DNA of 33,702 nucleotides from a virus, in the IMG/VR virus record IMGVR_UViG_3300025151_008670, positions 1 to 33,702 of that record. The stretch is one strand, 5' to 3'. Each line of letters opens with the position of its first letter. Within the stretch, counting starts at the first letter, position 1. The notes beneath the pieces are model-generated. The model saw nothing but the letters and a program-made list of their open reading frames with translations, was not told the DNA's origin and ran no database searches. Position numbers and translations under genes: made by a program. Shown one piece after another: positions 1 through 7,320 of the stretch.

Positions 1-76
1 TTTTAGAGCTAGACATAATTGTGACAATCCTGGTCCAAAAACTAAAGCTAGGTATTGGTCTTGTAGAAAGTGGTAG
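1..76 (+). CDS. 3' end of a phage protein of unknown function (partial)
   Basis: Reading frame 2 is open from the window edge and stops at TAG 74-76. The 24 visible residues contain RHNCDNPGPKTKARYWSC and end in RKW. The tail is rich in Cys, Trp and basic residues and has the look of a conserved C-terminal motif; I believe similar tails occur on other marine T4-like phage proteins, but I cannot name the family. The next gene starts inside its last codons (GTG at 70), so the two are translationally close. The 5' part lies outside the window. Confidence 0.55.
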   Translation, partial: FRARHNCDNPGPKTKARYWSCRKW

Positions 77-468
77 ATTTAGGTCATTGGGAGGGGGTTC
101 TAGAAGAAAATGTAGACCTACCTTACGGTTTCATTTATAAGATAACTAATCTTACTAATGATAAAAAGTATATTGGTAAAAAACAGTGCCAATCGATTAA
201 AAAGCGTCCTCCTTTAAAAGGTAAGAAGAATAAACGTCATGAAAAAATAGAAACTGACTGGAAAACTTACACTTCTTCATCAAATGAACTTAATAAAGAC
301 CTGGAGACGTTAGGAAAAGATAATTTTAAGTTTGAAATACTTAGATGGTGTGATTCTAAGTGGGAGTTGAGTTATTACGAAGCTAGACTACAATTTAAAG
401 AAGAAGTATTGCTACGTAATGACTACTATAACGGAATCATCAATGTTAGAATCGGAGGCCGTAAGTGA
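70..468 (+). CDS. GIY-YIG-like endonuclease
   Basis: A 132-residue protein with the N-terminal signature of GIY-YIG nucleases: GFIYKITN at about 20-27 and KKYIGKKQ about 10 residues later. The C-terminal half has the L..LG...F..EIL and YYEARLQF pattern of small stand-alone phage GIY-YIG proteins. The family makes single- or double-strand cuts in DNA; phage members are homing-type (Seg-like) or repair/packaging-linked, and the sequence does not tell which. The start is GTG at 70, as no in-frame ATG lies upstream of the domain; it overlaps the preceding stop by 7 bases. The next gene starts inside its 3' end in another frame. Confidence 0.7.
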   Translation: MVDLGHWEGVLEENVDLPYGFIYKITNLTNDKKYIGKKQCQSIKKRPPLKGKKNKRHEKIETDWKTYTSSSNELNKDLETLGKDNFKFEILRWCDSKWELSYYEARLQFKEEVLLRNDYYNGIINVRIGGRK

Positions 469-913
469 TCCTATACGTGGTTTTGAGTTTATTGACCTTA
501 ATAAGTGTCTAGCAAGGTCTTTTAACCAATATTTGTTGTATATTACTGAAAACGAGCTTAAATTAACAAGAAAAGATAAGAATAAGCTGGGTATTCATTT
601 TATTATCAAAGAATTAGTTAAAGTTTGTAAGAAAACTAATAATAAAAAGTGGTTTTACTACAAAACTAACGGTGAATCTATTGAGCATACGCTTGTAAAA
701 CGTATTTTTAACGCTTTACCTACTAATATTACTTACAATAAAGGTAATTTTAGTACATTTCTAGAGGAAAGAGACTATATTTCATTCGCTAAGAAGGATA
801 CATCAGCAGTTTCTTTCTATAAGTTTAGATTGTTCTTAAGAAGGTATGAACTTCAGCAAATAGAAAAAGAGTTTCTATCAAATATAAATATAAAACTCTC
901 TTTATTGCCATAA
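419..913 (+). CDS. Hypothetical phage protein
   Basis: A 164-residue, basic, soluble-looking protein with no family I recognise. It is mostly helical in appearance and has a Lys/Asn-rich middle (KKTNNKKWFYYKTNG). Two starts are possible: ATG 419, giving a 50-base overlap with the GIY-YIG gene, or ATG 443 (eight codons later), with a GGA-containing stretch just upstream and a 26-base overlap; 443 may be the true start. Its stop (TAA 911-913) lies inside the ATAAATA element that appears to drive the next gene. It sits next to a GIY-YIG gene, but nothing visible ties the two together. Confidence 0.6.
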   Translation: MTTITESSMLESEAVSDPIRGFEFIDLNKCLARSFNQYLLYITENELKLTRKDKNKLGIHFIIKELVKVCKKTNNKKWFYYKTNGESIEHTLVKRIFNALPTNITYNKGNFSTFLEERDYISFAKKDTSAVSFYKFRLFLRRYELQQIEKEFLSNINIKLSLLP

Positions 914-916
914 ATA
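910..916 (+). promoter_or_regulatory. T4-type late promoter element ATAAATA
   Basis: ATAAATA ends 5 bases before ATG 922 and contains the TAA stop of the upstream gene. In T4 the late TATAAATA box lies at about -13 to -6, which would put transcription start at the A of the ATG. This is a motif match only. Confidence 0.6.
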
Positions 917-921
917 TATAC

Positions 922-1290
922 ATGAGTAAGTTTCTTAAGTTGATAGAAGAAAACAAACCCGGTGAAGGTCCTTTTAAAGTAGAATATAAAGATAAAAACG
1001 GTAATTTAATGGCAACAGTAACGTTGCCTAATGATGTTGGTTCTTCTTATGATAATTTTATAAAATTTGCAGAGGAGAGTGGCGGTGAGCTTACTGTTAC
1101 GCGCCGGGTTGAAGACAATGAAATGAAAGATTCAGTTGAAGCTATAAATGCTATAGCAAGTTTACCTGATCAAGGTTTAGCTGCCGGCATGTTAACTAAA
1201 ACTGGTAGGAATTTAAAAAAAGCTAAAAAGACCATGTCAGATGCAGCTTTAAAAATTGCTAAAAAATTCGAAAAGGCTGCTGGTGAGTAA
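922..1290 (+). CDS. Hypothetical protein, possible capsid-internal protein
   Basis: A 122-residue protein that I do not recognise. It starts MSKFLKLIEE, an amphipathic N-terminus like the T4 capsid-targeting peptide, with LIE/IEE as possible gp21 (I/L)-x-E cleavage sites. Residues about 18-60 look like a small beta domain; the C-terminus is a Lys/Ala-rich helix (KKAKKTMSDAALKIAKKFEKAAGE) typical of DNA-binding or packaged basic proteins. It is preceded by a late-type ATAAATA box and its stop overlaps the next ATG (TAATG). Packaging in the head is an inference from the N-terminus, promoter class and basic tail. Confidence 0.55.
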   Translation: MSKFLKLIEENKPGEGPFKVEYKDKNGNLMATVTLPNDVGSSYDNFIKFAEESGGELTVTRRVEDNEMKDSVEAINAIASLPDQGLAAGMLTKTGRNLKKAKKTMSDAALKIAKKFEKAAGE

Positions 1291-1823
1291 TGAAGACTTT
1301 AAAGTTAATAGAAAGTTACATGCGTTTACTTGAGCAGGATGATGCTGAAGTAGAGGATGTAGATATAGATGTTGAGGCTGATAAGCCTGAGCCTTCTCCT
1401 GGTGAACAATCTATCGCGGAATTAATTGCATCAGCTTTTGCTTATTTACCTACTGATGAAGAGGCTGAAACTATAGAAGAATTAGAAATTAAAAAAGTAG
1501 GTACACATAATCAAGCACCTCCAACTAAAGATATTAATCCTCGCTCTGTAATTAAGAGTGTTATTTCAAGATTGCCTGTTGGTTTAAGGGCAGTATATAC
1601 TAGAGGACCTGGTTTAGGTGGCATTACACCTGAGTCAGAGATATATTTAGCACAAATATTAGCTGATGCATTTAGATATAAACCAACTTCACAAGATGCT
1701 CATATAGCTAGTACAGTTAATAAAGAATTTAATGATACAGAACCAATGAAAGTGATTGAAACTATTGAAAGATTACTTCAGTTTTCAGATGAACCTTTAG
1801 AAGATGAACTTTTAGAAAATTAA
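1290..1823 (+). CDS. Hypothetical acidic protein with capsid-targeting-like N-terminus
   Basis: A 177-residue protein beginning MKTLKLIESYMRLLEQ, followed by an acidic, Pro-containing linker (residues about 17-40, DDAEVEDVDIDVEADKPEP). A mainly helical region follows and carries RGPGLGGITPESEIYLAQILADAF. Family not recognised. LIE and LLE in the first 16 residues would fit the gp21 prohead-protease consensus (I/L)-x-E. The start codon overlaps the upstream stop (TAATG at 1288-1292), so translation is probably coupled. Confidence 0.55.
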   Translation: MKTLKLIESYMRLLEQDDAEVEDVDIDVEADKPEPSPGEQSIAELIASAFAYLPTDEEAETIEELEIKKVGTHNQAPPTKDINPRSVIKSVISRLPVGLRAVYTRGPGLGGITPESEIYLAQILADAFRYKPTSQDAHIASTVNKEFNDTEPMKVIETIERLLQFSDEPLEDELLEN

Positions 1824-1827
1824 TATT

Positions 1828-3120
1828 ATGCAATGGGAATTAGAAAAGATTTATAGAGAGCAAGTTAAAGGTAATATACCTTCACGTAAACATCTTCGTG
1901 TGTTGGGTGAAGAAAATACACCTGAAGAGAAAAAGGAGATTGCTGTTACGAGAGAAAAAATTAAAGACGCTATCGATAGATTAGATGTTGATGATGCTGA
2001 TTTAAAACAAATGGAAAAACTGTATAATAGAATTATATCTTTTCCCTCTTATAGAAGTATTAAAAACACTTTAAATAAAAAAGGATACAACCCTTTGATA
2101 TTAAAGAAATTTAGTAGTGATATTCAGTCGCTTATAGAAGATTTACCGGAAGAGGATAAAATAGAATTTACTGATTATTTAACTAGTGGTAATCAAGCTA
2201 GTTTTCCGAGTGACTTAACCGGTGACTTGTATACTATATTAGCGAATTCTGGTGTACCTCGGTCCGCTATTGAAAAAATAGTAAAACATACTGCACAAGA
2301 TGAAGGCGGTAAGGGTGTTGGAATGGGTGAATTAGCTCTTTCATTAGTGTTTGATAATGTAGAGTCAGCTGGTTCAGCAAAAAGGAAGGCAGAGAAAGAA
2401 GCTGAACAAAGGCTTGTAGACGCTGGTTGGAGACCCAGAATGAGACGTGCTAACTATACACCAGAGATGAAAGCCGCGATGGCAGATATTGCAAAAGCTA
2501 AAGAAAAAGTTAAAGGTGACTTAGAATTAAACGGAGAAGAGTTTGAGATAAAAGGTGAGGGTGCTTCTCTTGGCCCTAGACCTGATGCTGTTCATAAAAG
2601 CTTTGGTAAGACTAGTGATAGTTTCTTTAAAGATTATGGTTTAATTGTTAATGGTAAAAAATATATATTAAATGGTAATCAAGTAGGTAATAGTTTAGGT
2701 GAATTTCCACTAGCTTTATCAGAGACGTACAAGTCTGTTGAGCCTGGGCGTAGAGAAAGTTTTATACAGGATGTTAAGAGATTTTTAGTAAATAATGCGA
2801 GACTAGAAGAATCTGCTAACACAGTTTTGTTTGATAGAATCGATTTTAATGATCCAAAGAGTATTCAAAGAGGCATATCGCTTATGAATTTCTTTGAATA
2901 CGCAAATGAAGAGCAATTTAAGCACTTTATGGCTCATGATATAGGAGCGGCTGGTGGTGGTGATCTAGGAAAATATGTATATGTAAGTGGTAGCCCTTTA
3001 GAGATGGCAGAAAAATTAAGAAACTCCGGAGTTAAGTTTGAAAAAATAGCTTATAACAAATTAAGACCAAGAATTGGTTTTCATGGAACATACTCAGACG
3101 AAGAATATGAAAACATTTAA
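1828..3120 (+). CDS. Large phage protein with possible PD-(D/E)XK nuclease-like core
   Basis: A 430-residue protein with a charged helical N-terminus (1-120). It then carries GVGMGELALSLVFDN at 163-177 and, after a helical insert, GDLELNGEEFEIKGEG at 230-245. A Gly-Glu helix followed by GD...ExK (D231, E240, K242) is the layout of PD-(D/E)XK nucleases, where D, E and K bind metal and activate water. The C-terminal 150 residues contain FFEYANEEQFKHFMAHDIG and a beta-rich end. Marine T4-like phages carry large uncharacterised proteins of this sort; the nuclease call is my inference from the motif. The ligase-like gene starts 14 bases inside its 3' end. Confidence 0.5.
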   Translation: MQWELEKIYREQVKGNIPSRKHLRVLGEENTPEEKKEIAVTREKIKDAIDRLDVDDADLKQMEKLYNRIISFPSYRSIKNTLNKKGYNPLILKKFSSDIQSLIEDLPEEDKIEFTDYLTSGNQASFPSDLTGDLYTILANSGVPRSAIEKIVKHTAQDEGGKGVGMGELALSLVFDNVESAGSAKRKAEKEAEQRLVDAGWRPRMRRANYTPEMKAAMADIAKAKEKVKGDLELNGEEFEIKGEGASLGPRPDAVHKSFGKTSDSFFKDYGLIVNGKKYILNGNQVGNSLGEFPLALSETYKSVEPGRRESFIQDVKRFLVNNARLEESANTVLFDRIDFNDPKSIQRGISLMNFFEYANEEQFKHFMAHDIGAAGGGDLGKYVYVSGSPLEMAEKLRNSGVKFEKIAYNKLRPRIGFHGTYSDEEYENI

Positions 3121-4318
3121 ATTATATTTTGAGCAATACGAACTCTTAACTGAAGCTAAGGCTAACACACACCTTACTCATTTAGAAGAGCTTGTACTCA
3201 CTAAAGGTGAAGCTGGTTACAAGACTGCAAGAGGTTTTATAACTGACTTATTATCTCATTTACAAGGTAAGAGTAAAAGAAAGGTTAATACTTCTGTTAA
3301 ATGGGATGGTGCACCAGCTATGTTTGTTGGAAAACATCCTGATACCGGTAAATTTTTCGTAGGTACTAAATCAGTTTTTAATAAAAGAGAACCTAAAATA
3401 AATTATACTGAAAATGATGTCGAAATGAATCATGGTAATGTACCTGGTTTAGCTGAAAAGCTTAAAAAAGCTCTTAAATATCTTCCTAAGCTTGGTATAA
3501 AAGGTATTCTTCAAGGTGATTTTATGTTTGACTCTTCATCAGTTAATAAAGAGATTATTGATGGTGTAGAGCATTTTACTTTTAAACCTAATACAATTAA
3601 GTATGCAGTTGAAAAAGATTCTAAATTAGGTAGAGAGATAGCTAACTCAGTATTTGGTATAGTATTTCACACAGGATACTCAGATTTAGATAGTCCTCCT
3701 CAATATGGTATTAATGTTAAAGGTCTTAAAAAGGTACCTGGTGTATGGGTAGATGATGCTGTATTTACAGATACTACAGGAACGGTTACTTTAACAACTG
3801 ACGAAGCTAAACAAGTAAGAGATTTTGTCAAGACAGCTGACTCTATTAAAGTTGATTATAGAGATTTACCTTTAGATTTACTAAACATTTATGCTAACTC
3901 TGAAATTCAAAAAGGTAAATTTTTAGAAGATCCAGAGGAGTCATTTAACAACTTTGTTGATTGGTTTAAAGGTAGAATGTCAAAAGAGATTGATAAGCGT
4001 AAATCAAAAGCCGGTAAACTAAAAGTTGAGGAAAGCTTTAAGAAGAAGATGGCTGAATTTAAACAACAGAAAGATGATATAGTAAACATTTTTAAGGTTA
4101 GTAAATTATTATCTCAAGCTAAGCAAATATTTGTTAACAAATATAACAACGCTGTTTACAATACTAAGCATTTCTTAGATGCAGAAGATGGTACATTAAA
4201 AGTAACTTCACCTGAAGGTTATGTAAGTGTATCTAAAGCTGGTGATGCAGTTAAGCTTGTAGATAGATTAGAGTTTAGTCGTGCTAACTTTAGTGGAGGT
4301 CAAACAAGTTCTAAGTAA
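3107..4318 (+). CDS. KWDG-motif nucleotidyltransferase/ligase-like phage protein
   Basis: A 403-residue protein if started at ATG 3107, which I prefer over an upstream ATG at 3074 because it gives the N-terminus MKTFKLYFEQYELLTEA shared with neighbouring genes. Residues 62-70 read TSVKWDGAPA, matching motif I (KxDG) of covalent nucleotidyltransferases (DNA/RNA ligases, capping enzymes), where the Lys is adenylylated. ILQGDFMF resembles motif III, and GIVFHT and later Lys-containing strands could be motifs IV-V. A Lys-rich helical C-terminus follows. The family is known in phages as an uncharacterised protein; polynucleotide ligation is likely but unproven. LLTE/A at 13-17 would be a good gp21 cleavage site. 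Confidence 0.6.
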   Translation: MKTFKLYFEQYELLTEAKANTHLTHLEELVLTKGEAGYKTARGFITDLLSHLQGKSKRKVNTSVKWDGAPAMFVGKHPDTGKFFVGTKSVFNKREPKINYTENDVEMNHGNVPGLAEKLKKALKYLPKLGIKGILQGDFMFDSSSVNKEIIDGVEHFTFKPNTIKYAVEKDSKLGREIANSVFGIVFHTGYSDLDSPPQYGINVKGLKKVPGVWVDDAVFTDTTGTVTLTTDEAKQVRDFVKTADSIKVDYRDLPLDLLNIYANSEIQKGKFLEDPEESFNNFVDWFKGRMSKEIDKRKSKAGKLKVEESFKKKMAEFKQQKDDIVNIFKVSKLLSQAKQIFVNKYNNAVYNTKHFLDAEDGTLKVTSPEGYVSVSKAGDAVKLVDRLEFSRANFSGGQTSSK

Positions 4319-4857
4319 TGAAAACATTTAAAGAATATTTTGAGCAACAAGAAACAAGATCAGAAAGGATTGCGTTATTACCAGGTGGATTCAAGCCTCC
4401 GACTAAAGGTCACTTTAATGCTTTAAAATATTTACTTGATGATGCAGATAAAGGTATTGTTTTTATTGGAGGTAAAGAAAGAGAAGGTATAACACCTGAA
4501 CAATCGGAACAAATTTGGAACATATACAAAAAATACTTCAATAAGCCTGTAACTGTTGTATATGTACCTAACCCAGTGAGAGCGGTATATGAATTTGCAG
4601 ATGATAATTTAGAGAAAACTTTATTAGTTGGTGCTGGTGAAAAGGATGAAGATGTAAATCGTTATGCATACTTTCAAAAGAATGTAGATAAGTATCCTTT
4701 TGTTAACATAGTTAAAATACCTATGCAAGAGAGTGGTATTTCAGGTTCAGAGACTAGAAAGATGATTCAAAAAGATGTAGATGAATCATTAGATTATTTC
4801 GTACCTAAAGAAATATCTATAGAAGATAGAGATCAAATAAAAAGCATACTAGCATAA
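4318..4857 (+). CDS. NMNAT/cytidylyltransferase-like nucleotidyltransferase with capsid-targeting-like N-terminus
   Basis: A 179-residue protein. After MKTFKEYFEQQETRSE comes LLPGGFKPPTKGHFNAL (about 21-37), the (H/T)xGH nucleotide-binding motif of HIGH-type nucleotidylyltransferases. Near the end, GISGSETR matches the ISGTxxR motif of the NadM/NadR/CoaD group. These enzymes join a nucleotide monophosphate to a phosphorylated substrate (for example NMN + ATP to NAD). The substrate cannot be read from sequence; NMN, phosphopantetheine and a sugar or polyol phosphate are all possible. The start overlaps the upstream stop (TAATG), so it is coupled to the ligase-like gene. The 16 residues before the fold resemble a T4 capsid-targeting peptide. 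Confidence 0.7.
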   Translation: MKTFKEYFEQQETRSERIALLPGGFKPPTKGHFNALKYLLDDADKGIVFIGGKEREGITPEQSEQIWNIYKKYFNKPVTVVYVPNPVRAVYEFADDNLEKTLLVGAGEKDEDVNRYAYFQKNVDKYPFVNIVKIPMQESGISGSETRKMIQKDVDESLDYFVPKEISIEDRDQIKSILA

Positions 4858-4860
4858 ATA
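4854..4860 (+). promoter_or_regulatory. T4-type late promoter element ATAAATA
   Basis: ATAAATA overlaps the TAA stop of the nucleotidyltransferase gene and ends 5 bases before ATG 4866, the same geometry as at 910, 30214, 31896 and 32573. Confidence 0.6.
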
Positions 4861-4865
4861 TTATT

Positions 4866-5285
4866 ATGAGAGATAAGAAGCGTAAAGAAATGGCTTTAAT
4901 GGAAGAAGCTTATAGTAAGGTTAATGAAATGAGCGTTTCGCCTGTATTAGATACACCTCAAACTGTAGCAATAAAAGTACCGACTCCTGAAGATGGTGAG
5001 TGTGGTTGCCATGAAAACGATCCTTCTGAAATAGATATGGCTGGAAGAGATCTTCTTAAAGCTCAAGAGTACGCTGCTAAATTAAGTGAAATGGTACAAC
5101 AATTACCTGGTTTAGATGGTTGGGTTGCTTCAAAGATTACAAAAGCATCTGATTATCTTTCATCAGTTTACCATTTTCTCGATTATGAAATGAATGAAAA
5201 ACCTCATGAGCATGATCATCAGCAAGTAGCTATAATGGTTAAGCCAGAAGGTGATAATTTTAATATGGGTTATGAAGAAGTTTAA
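4866..5285 (+). CDS. Conserved marine phage protein, probable virion component
   Basis: A 139-residue protein. The N-terminal part is charged (MRDKKRKEMALMEEAYSKV), then comes GECGCHENDPSEIDMAGRDL, and a conserved-looking helical block (about 62-110) with LPGLDGWVASKITKASDYLSS and VYHFLDYEM. The WV.SKITKA.DY.S.V.H pattern is one I associate with uncharacterised virion proteins of marine T4-like phages. Two Cys and two His clusters (CGC; HEHDH) could bind metal. It has a late-type box 5 bases upstream of its ATG, which fits a structural role. No enzymatic function is visible. Confidence 0.55.
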   Translation: MRDKKRKEMALMEEAYSKVNEMSVSPVLDTPQTVAIKVPTPEDGECGCHENDPSEIDMAGRDLLKAQEYAAKLSEMVQQLPGLDGWVASKITKASDYLSSVYHFLDYEMNEKPHEHDHQQVAIMVKPEGDNFNMGYEEV

Positions 5286-5712
5286 GGAATTTTTTATAGA
5301 AAAGACCGTATTAGGTCTTATAGAATTTTTTGATGTAGATGGTATAGGTAAGATACCATCAAAGCTTGACTCTGGTAATGGAGCTTATAATGTTATTCAC
5401 GGAGAAGACATACAAGTACAAGGTAATAAAGTAATGTTTAAAACTGTGAACAATAAACATTTAATGAAAGATAAAGTTGATGATATTACTATCAACGTAG
5501 GAGCTGGTCATACTGAAGAAAGACCAGTAGTAAATTTTGATCTTAAAATTGGTAACAAAGAATATAAAGATATTCCCTTTTCAGTAGGTAACAGAACAAG
5601 TAATCTATTTAAGATACTTGTAAGTAAAGACTTTATTGAAAAAGAGCTCGACGCTCTAATTGATGTCAGTAAAGAAAATATTGCCCATAAGGATATAGAG
5701 GCAAATTATTAA
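5272..5712 (+). CDS. Retropepsin/RimB-like (putative ATP-dependent zinc protease fold) protein
   Basis: A 146-residue protein if started at ATG 5272 (MKKFKEFFIEK), preferred over the 21-base longer reading from 5251 because of the N-terminus shared with nearby genes. IPSKLDSGNGAYNVIHG resembles the D(T/S)G active-site loop of retropepsin-like proteins of the RimB/DUF785 type. FSVGNRTSNLFKILVSKDFI resembles the later strand-turn with R and the G-(R/K)-x-F region. In that group a single DTG strand forms half of an aspartic-protease-like site; biochemical roles are poorly settled. It overlaps the previous gene by 14 bases and shares four bases (TTAA) with the convergent gene. Confidence 0.45.
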   Translation: MKKFKEFFIEKTVLGLIEFFDVDGIGKIPSKLDSGNGAYNVIHGEDIQVQGNKVMFKTVNNKHLMKDKVDDITINVGAGHTEERPVVNFDLKIGNKEYKDIPFSVGNRTSNLFKILVSKDFIEKELDALIDVSKENIAHKDIEANY

Positions 5713-6239
5713 TACCAGGTTGGCTTCCATCTTGTTGTCCAGGTTGCAAAAGGTTTATCATGACGAATATACTCTCTATATTTGTCGATCGTTGATAGAT
5801 TATCAAAATTACCTATAAGTCTACAATCACAATCATCACTAATAGCTACTGCATAGTTAGTTAAATTAGTTTTATCCATAATAGTATTATGAATATTTTT
5901 ACCACACCACTCAATAAACTTCTTAGTAAAATGTTCATTAGAGTCAGGCCATCTATACATACGCTCTGTAAACATCTCCAAGGTATGATCTACTAACCAT
6001 TTAAAGTTATCTTTACTTTCTCTAGCCCATATAGAGCATTGATGTTTAAAATAACCTTTACCTCTACGTCTCGGTTTACCTGTTGAAGTTCTTGGAGTAG
6101 AATGATGATCTAATACTTCTTGTGGAAATGCATGAGCTAACATAATAGCTCCTTCTATTTGCATTTTAGATCTTACATGCTGATCACATAGATTATGAGC
6201 AGAGACGATAGGATCATCGTCAGTTACAAAAATATTCAT
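5709..6239 (-). CDS. Conserved phage protein of unknown function (MNIF..DxDP family)
   Basis: A 176-residue protein starting MNIFVTDDDPIVSAHNLCDQHV. The pattern is (M/N)IF..(D/N)xDP...(C/N)..(C/N)DKHV.KM..E..QML, followed by H(Q/P)CS.WAR.S..N..WL and a C-terminal YR.Y...KP...W..R..P.W. This belongs to a family found across many phages with no established function. Conserved His, Cys and Asp residues suggest an enzyme or metal binder. It lies 21 bases downstream of folE2 on the same strand with AAGG just before its ATG, so it is probably cotranscribed with folE2. Its stop shares TTAA (5709-5712) with the convergent plus-strand gene. Confidence 0.6.
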   Translation of the reverse strand: MNIFVTDDDPIVSAHNLCDQHVRSKMQIEGAIMLAHAFPQEVLDHHSTPRTSTGKPRRRGKGYFKHQCSIWARESKDNFKWLVDHTLEMFTERMYRWPDSNEHFTKKFIEWCGKNIHNTIMDKTNLTNYAVAISDDCDCRLIGNFDNLSTIDKYREYIRHDKPFATWTTRWKPTWY

Positions 6240-6260
6240 ACCTTATTGTAAAGGTGTTCC

Positions 6261-7310
6261 TTATCTTAAGCCAGTCGACTCAAAAACATCTCTAGTAACA
6301 TCTGCAGTAAAACCATCTTTAATGCCTTTAACAATTACTGAAACAGCATTATGACTATGCAAGCTTTCATTATGAGAAGCTACTATTTTAAAATCTAAAA
6401 CACGAGATTCATTAGTAAGTTTTTCGAAAAGCAATCTAACAGCATCTTCTACAAACTTCAAGTAAGCACCGTTCTTCTCAGCAAACGCTTGCTCATCTTC
6501 TCTCTTAACCATAACTTGAGTTTCGGTTTGTAGAGCTGCTAAGCATAACTCTTGAATATCTTCAATCCAGAGCATATCTTCAAATCTAACACTTACACGA
6601 GCTACACTTCGCTGACTATGAGGTACAGTAGCTCTATTACGATATTTTTCAGCATGTTCACTCAACTCAAAGCTACAAGGACAAGCAGAAGAATATACAA
6701 AATCAAAATGAATATACTTCTTAAACTCGCCATCTTTAGTTAAGTCACCTTCAAATACAACATCATAATATTGATAACCCTCTAATCCACTACGTAAACT
6801 ATTTTGCTTTATAGGATAAGATATCTTAAGCATTATTTTAGAATCAAAGCTTTTGAGATTATTTTTATAAGTTTCTAAAACATCTTTAATTTTATCAATA
6901 CTAAATATTTCATCCTTATGATCGTAAAAGCTTCTCATAATACGTGACATATTGATACCCTTTTTATGAGCTTCTAAACTAACACTACCGGTAACACTAG
7001 TTTCAAGCTCAATAGTTTTACCATTTCGCTTTTTATAAGTAAGAGGAAGTTTAAAATTATGAATGCCTACTTGCTGAATAGGTACTGCTGCACCTTGAAT
7101 TAAACTAGAAGGACCATTCTGCAAATCAGGTAATGATGAAATATACTTTTTATCAGCATTTACATTATCATCATAAACTCTAATAGGAGGAAAATAACCT
7201 TTACTATATTCATCACCCATTATATCTTTTGCAATAATATCCTTTTCACCGGTTAGTTCATCATCTTCACCTAACCACTCATAATTAGATTCTTCTTTAC
7301 TTTTACTCAT
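6261..7310 (-). CDS. folE2: GTP cyclohydrolase FolE2
   Basis: A 349-residue protein of the type IB GTP cyclohydrolase family, which turns GTP into 7,8-dihydroneopterin triphosphate, the first step towards folate or 7-deazaguanines. Family signatures: PDLQN at 61-65, SVTGSVSLEAHKKGINMSR (105-123), SSACPCS with C210 and C212, and HSQRS (231-235). FolE2 enzymes use a metal-binding Cys/His/Glu site. The N-terminal 40 residues are an acidic extension. With queD and queE nearby it most likely feeds 7-deazaguanine synthesis, not folate. The start has no Shine-Dalgarno sequence; a TTGAAA/TATAAT pair lies just upstream. Confidence 0.9.
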   Translation of the reverse strand: MSKSKEESNYEWLGEDDELTGEKDIIAKDIMGDEYSKGYFPPIRVYDDNVNADKKYISSLPDLQNGPSSLIQGAAVPIQQVGIHNFKLPLTYKKRNGKTIELETSVTGSVSLEAHKKGINMSRIMRSFYDHKDEIFSIDKIKDVLETYKNNLKSFDSKIMLKISYPIKQNSLRSGLEGYQYYDVVFEGDLTKDGEFKKYIHFDFVYSSACPCSFELSEHAEKYRNRATVPHSQRSVARVSVRFEDMLWIEDIQELCLAALQTETQVMVKREDEQAFAEKNGAYLKFVEDAVRLLFEKLTNESRVLDFKIVASHNESLHSHNAVSVIVKGIKDGFTADVTRDVFESTGLR

Positions 7311-7320
7311 GTATATTATT

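Noticed and set aside
3074-3106. Upstream ATG 3074 as start of the ligase-like gene
   Set aside because: The longer form adds 11 residues before MKTFK, lacks a ribosome site and breaks the N-terminal pattern shared with neighbours.
6552-6743. Plus-strand 63-aa frame inside folE2
   Set aside because: Antisense shadow of a clearly coding minus-strand gene, with no start signal or family pattern. Other frames antisense to or inside strong genes (for example 22514-22852, 32222-32656, 9198-9446) were dropped for the same reason.
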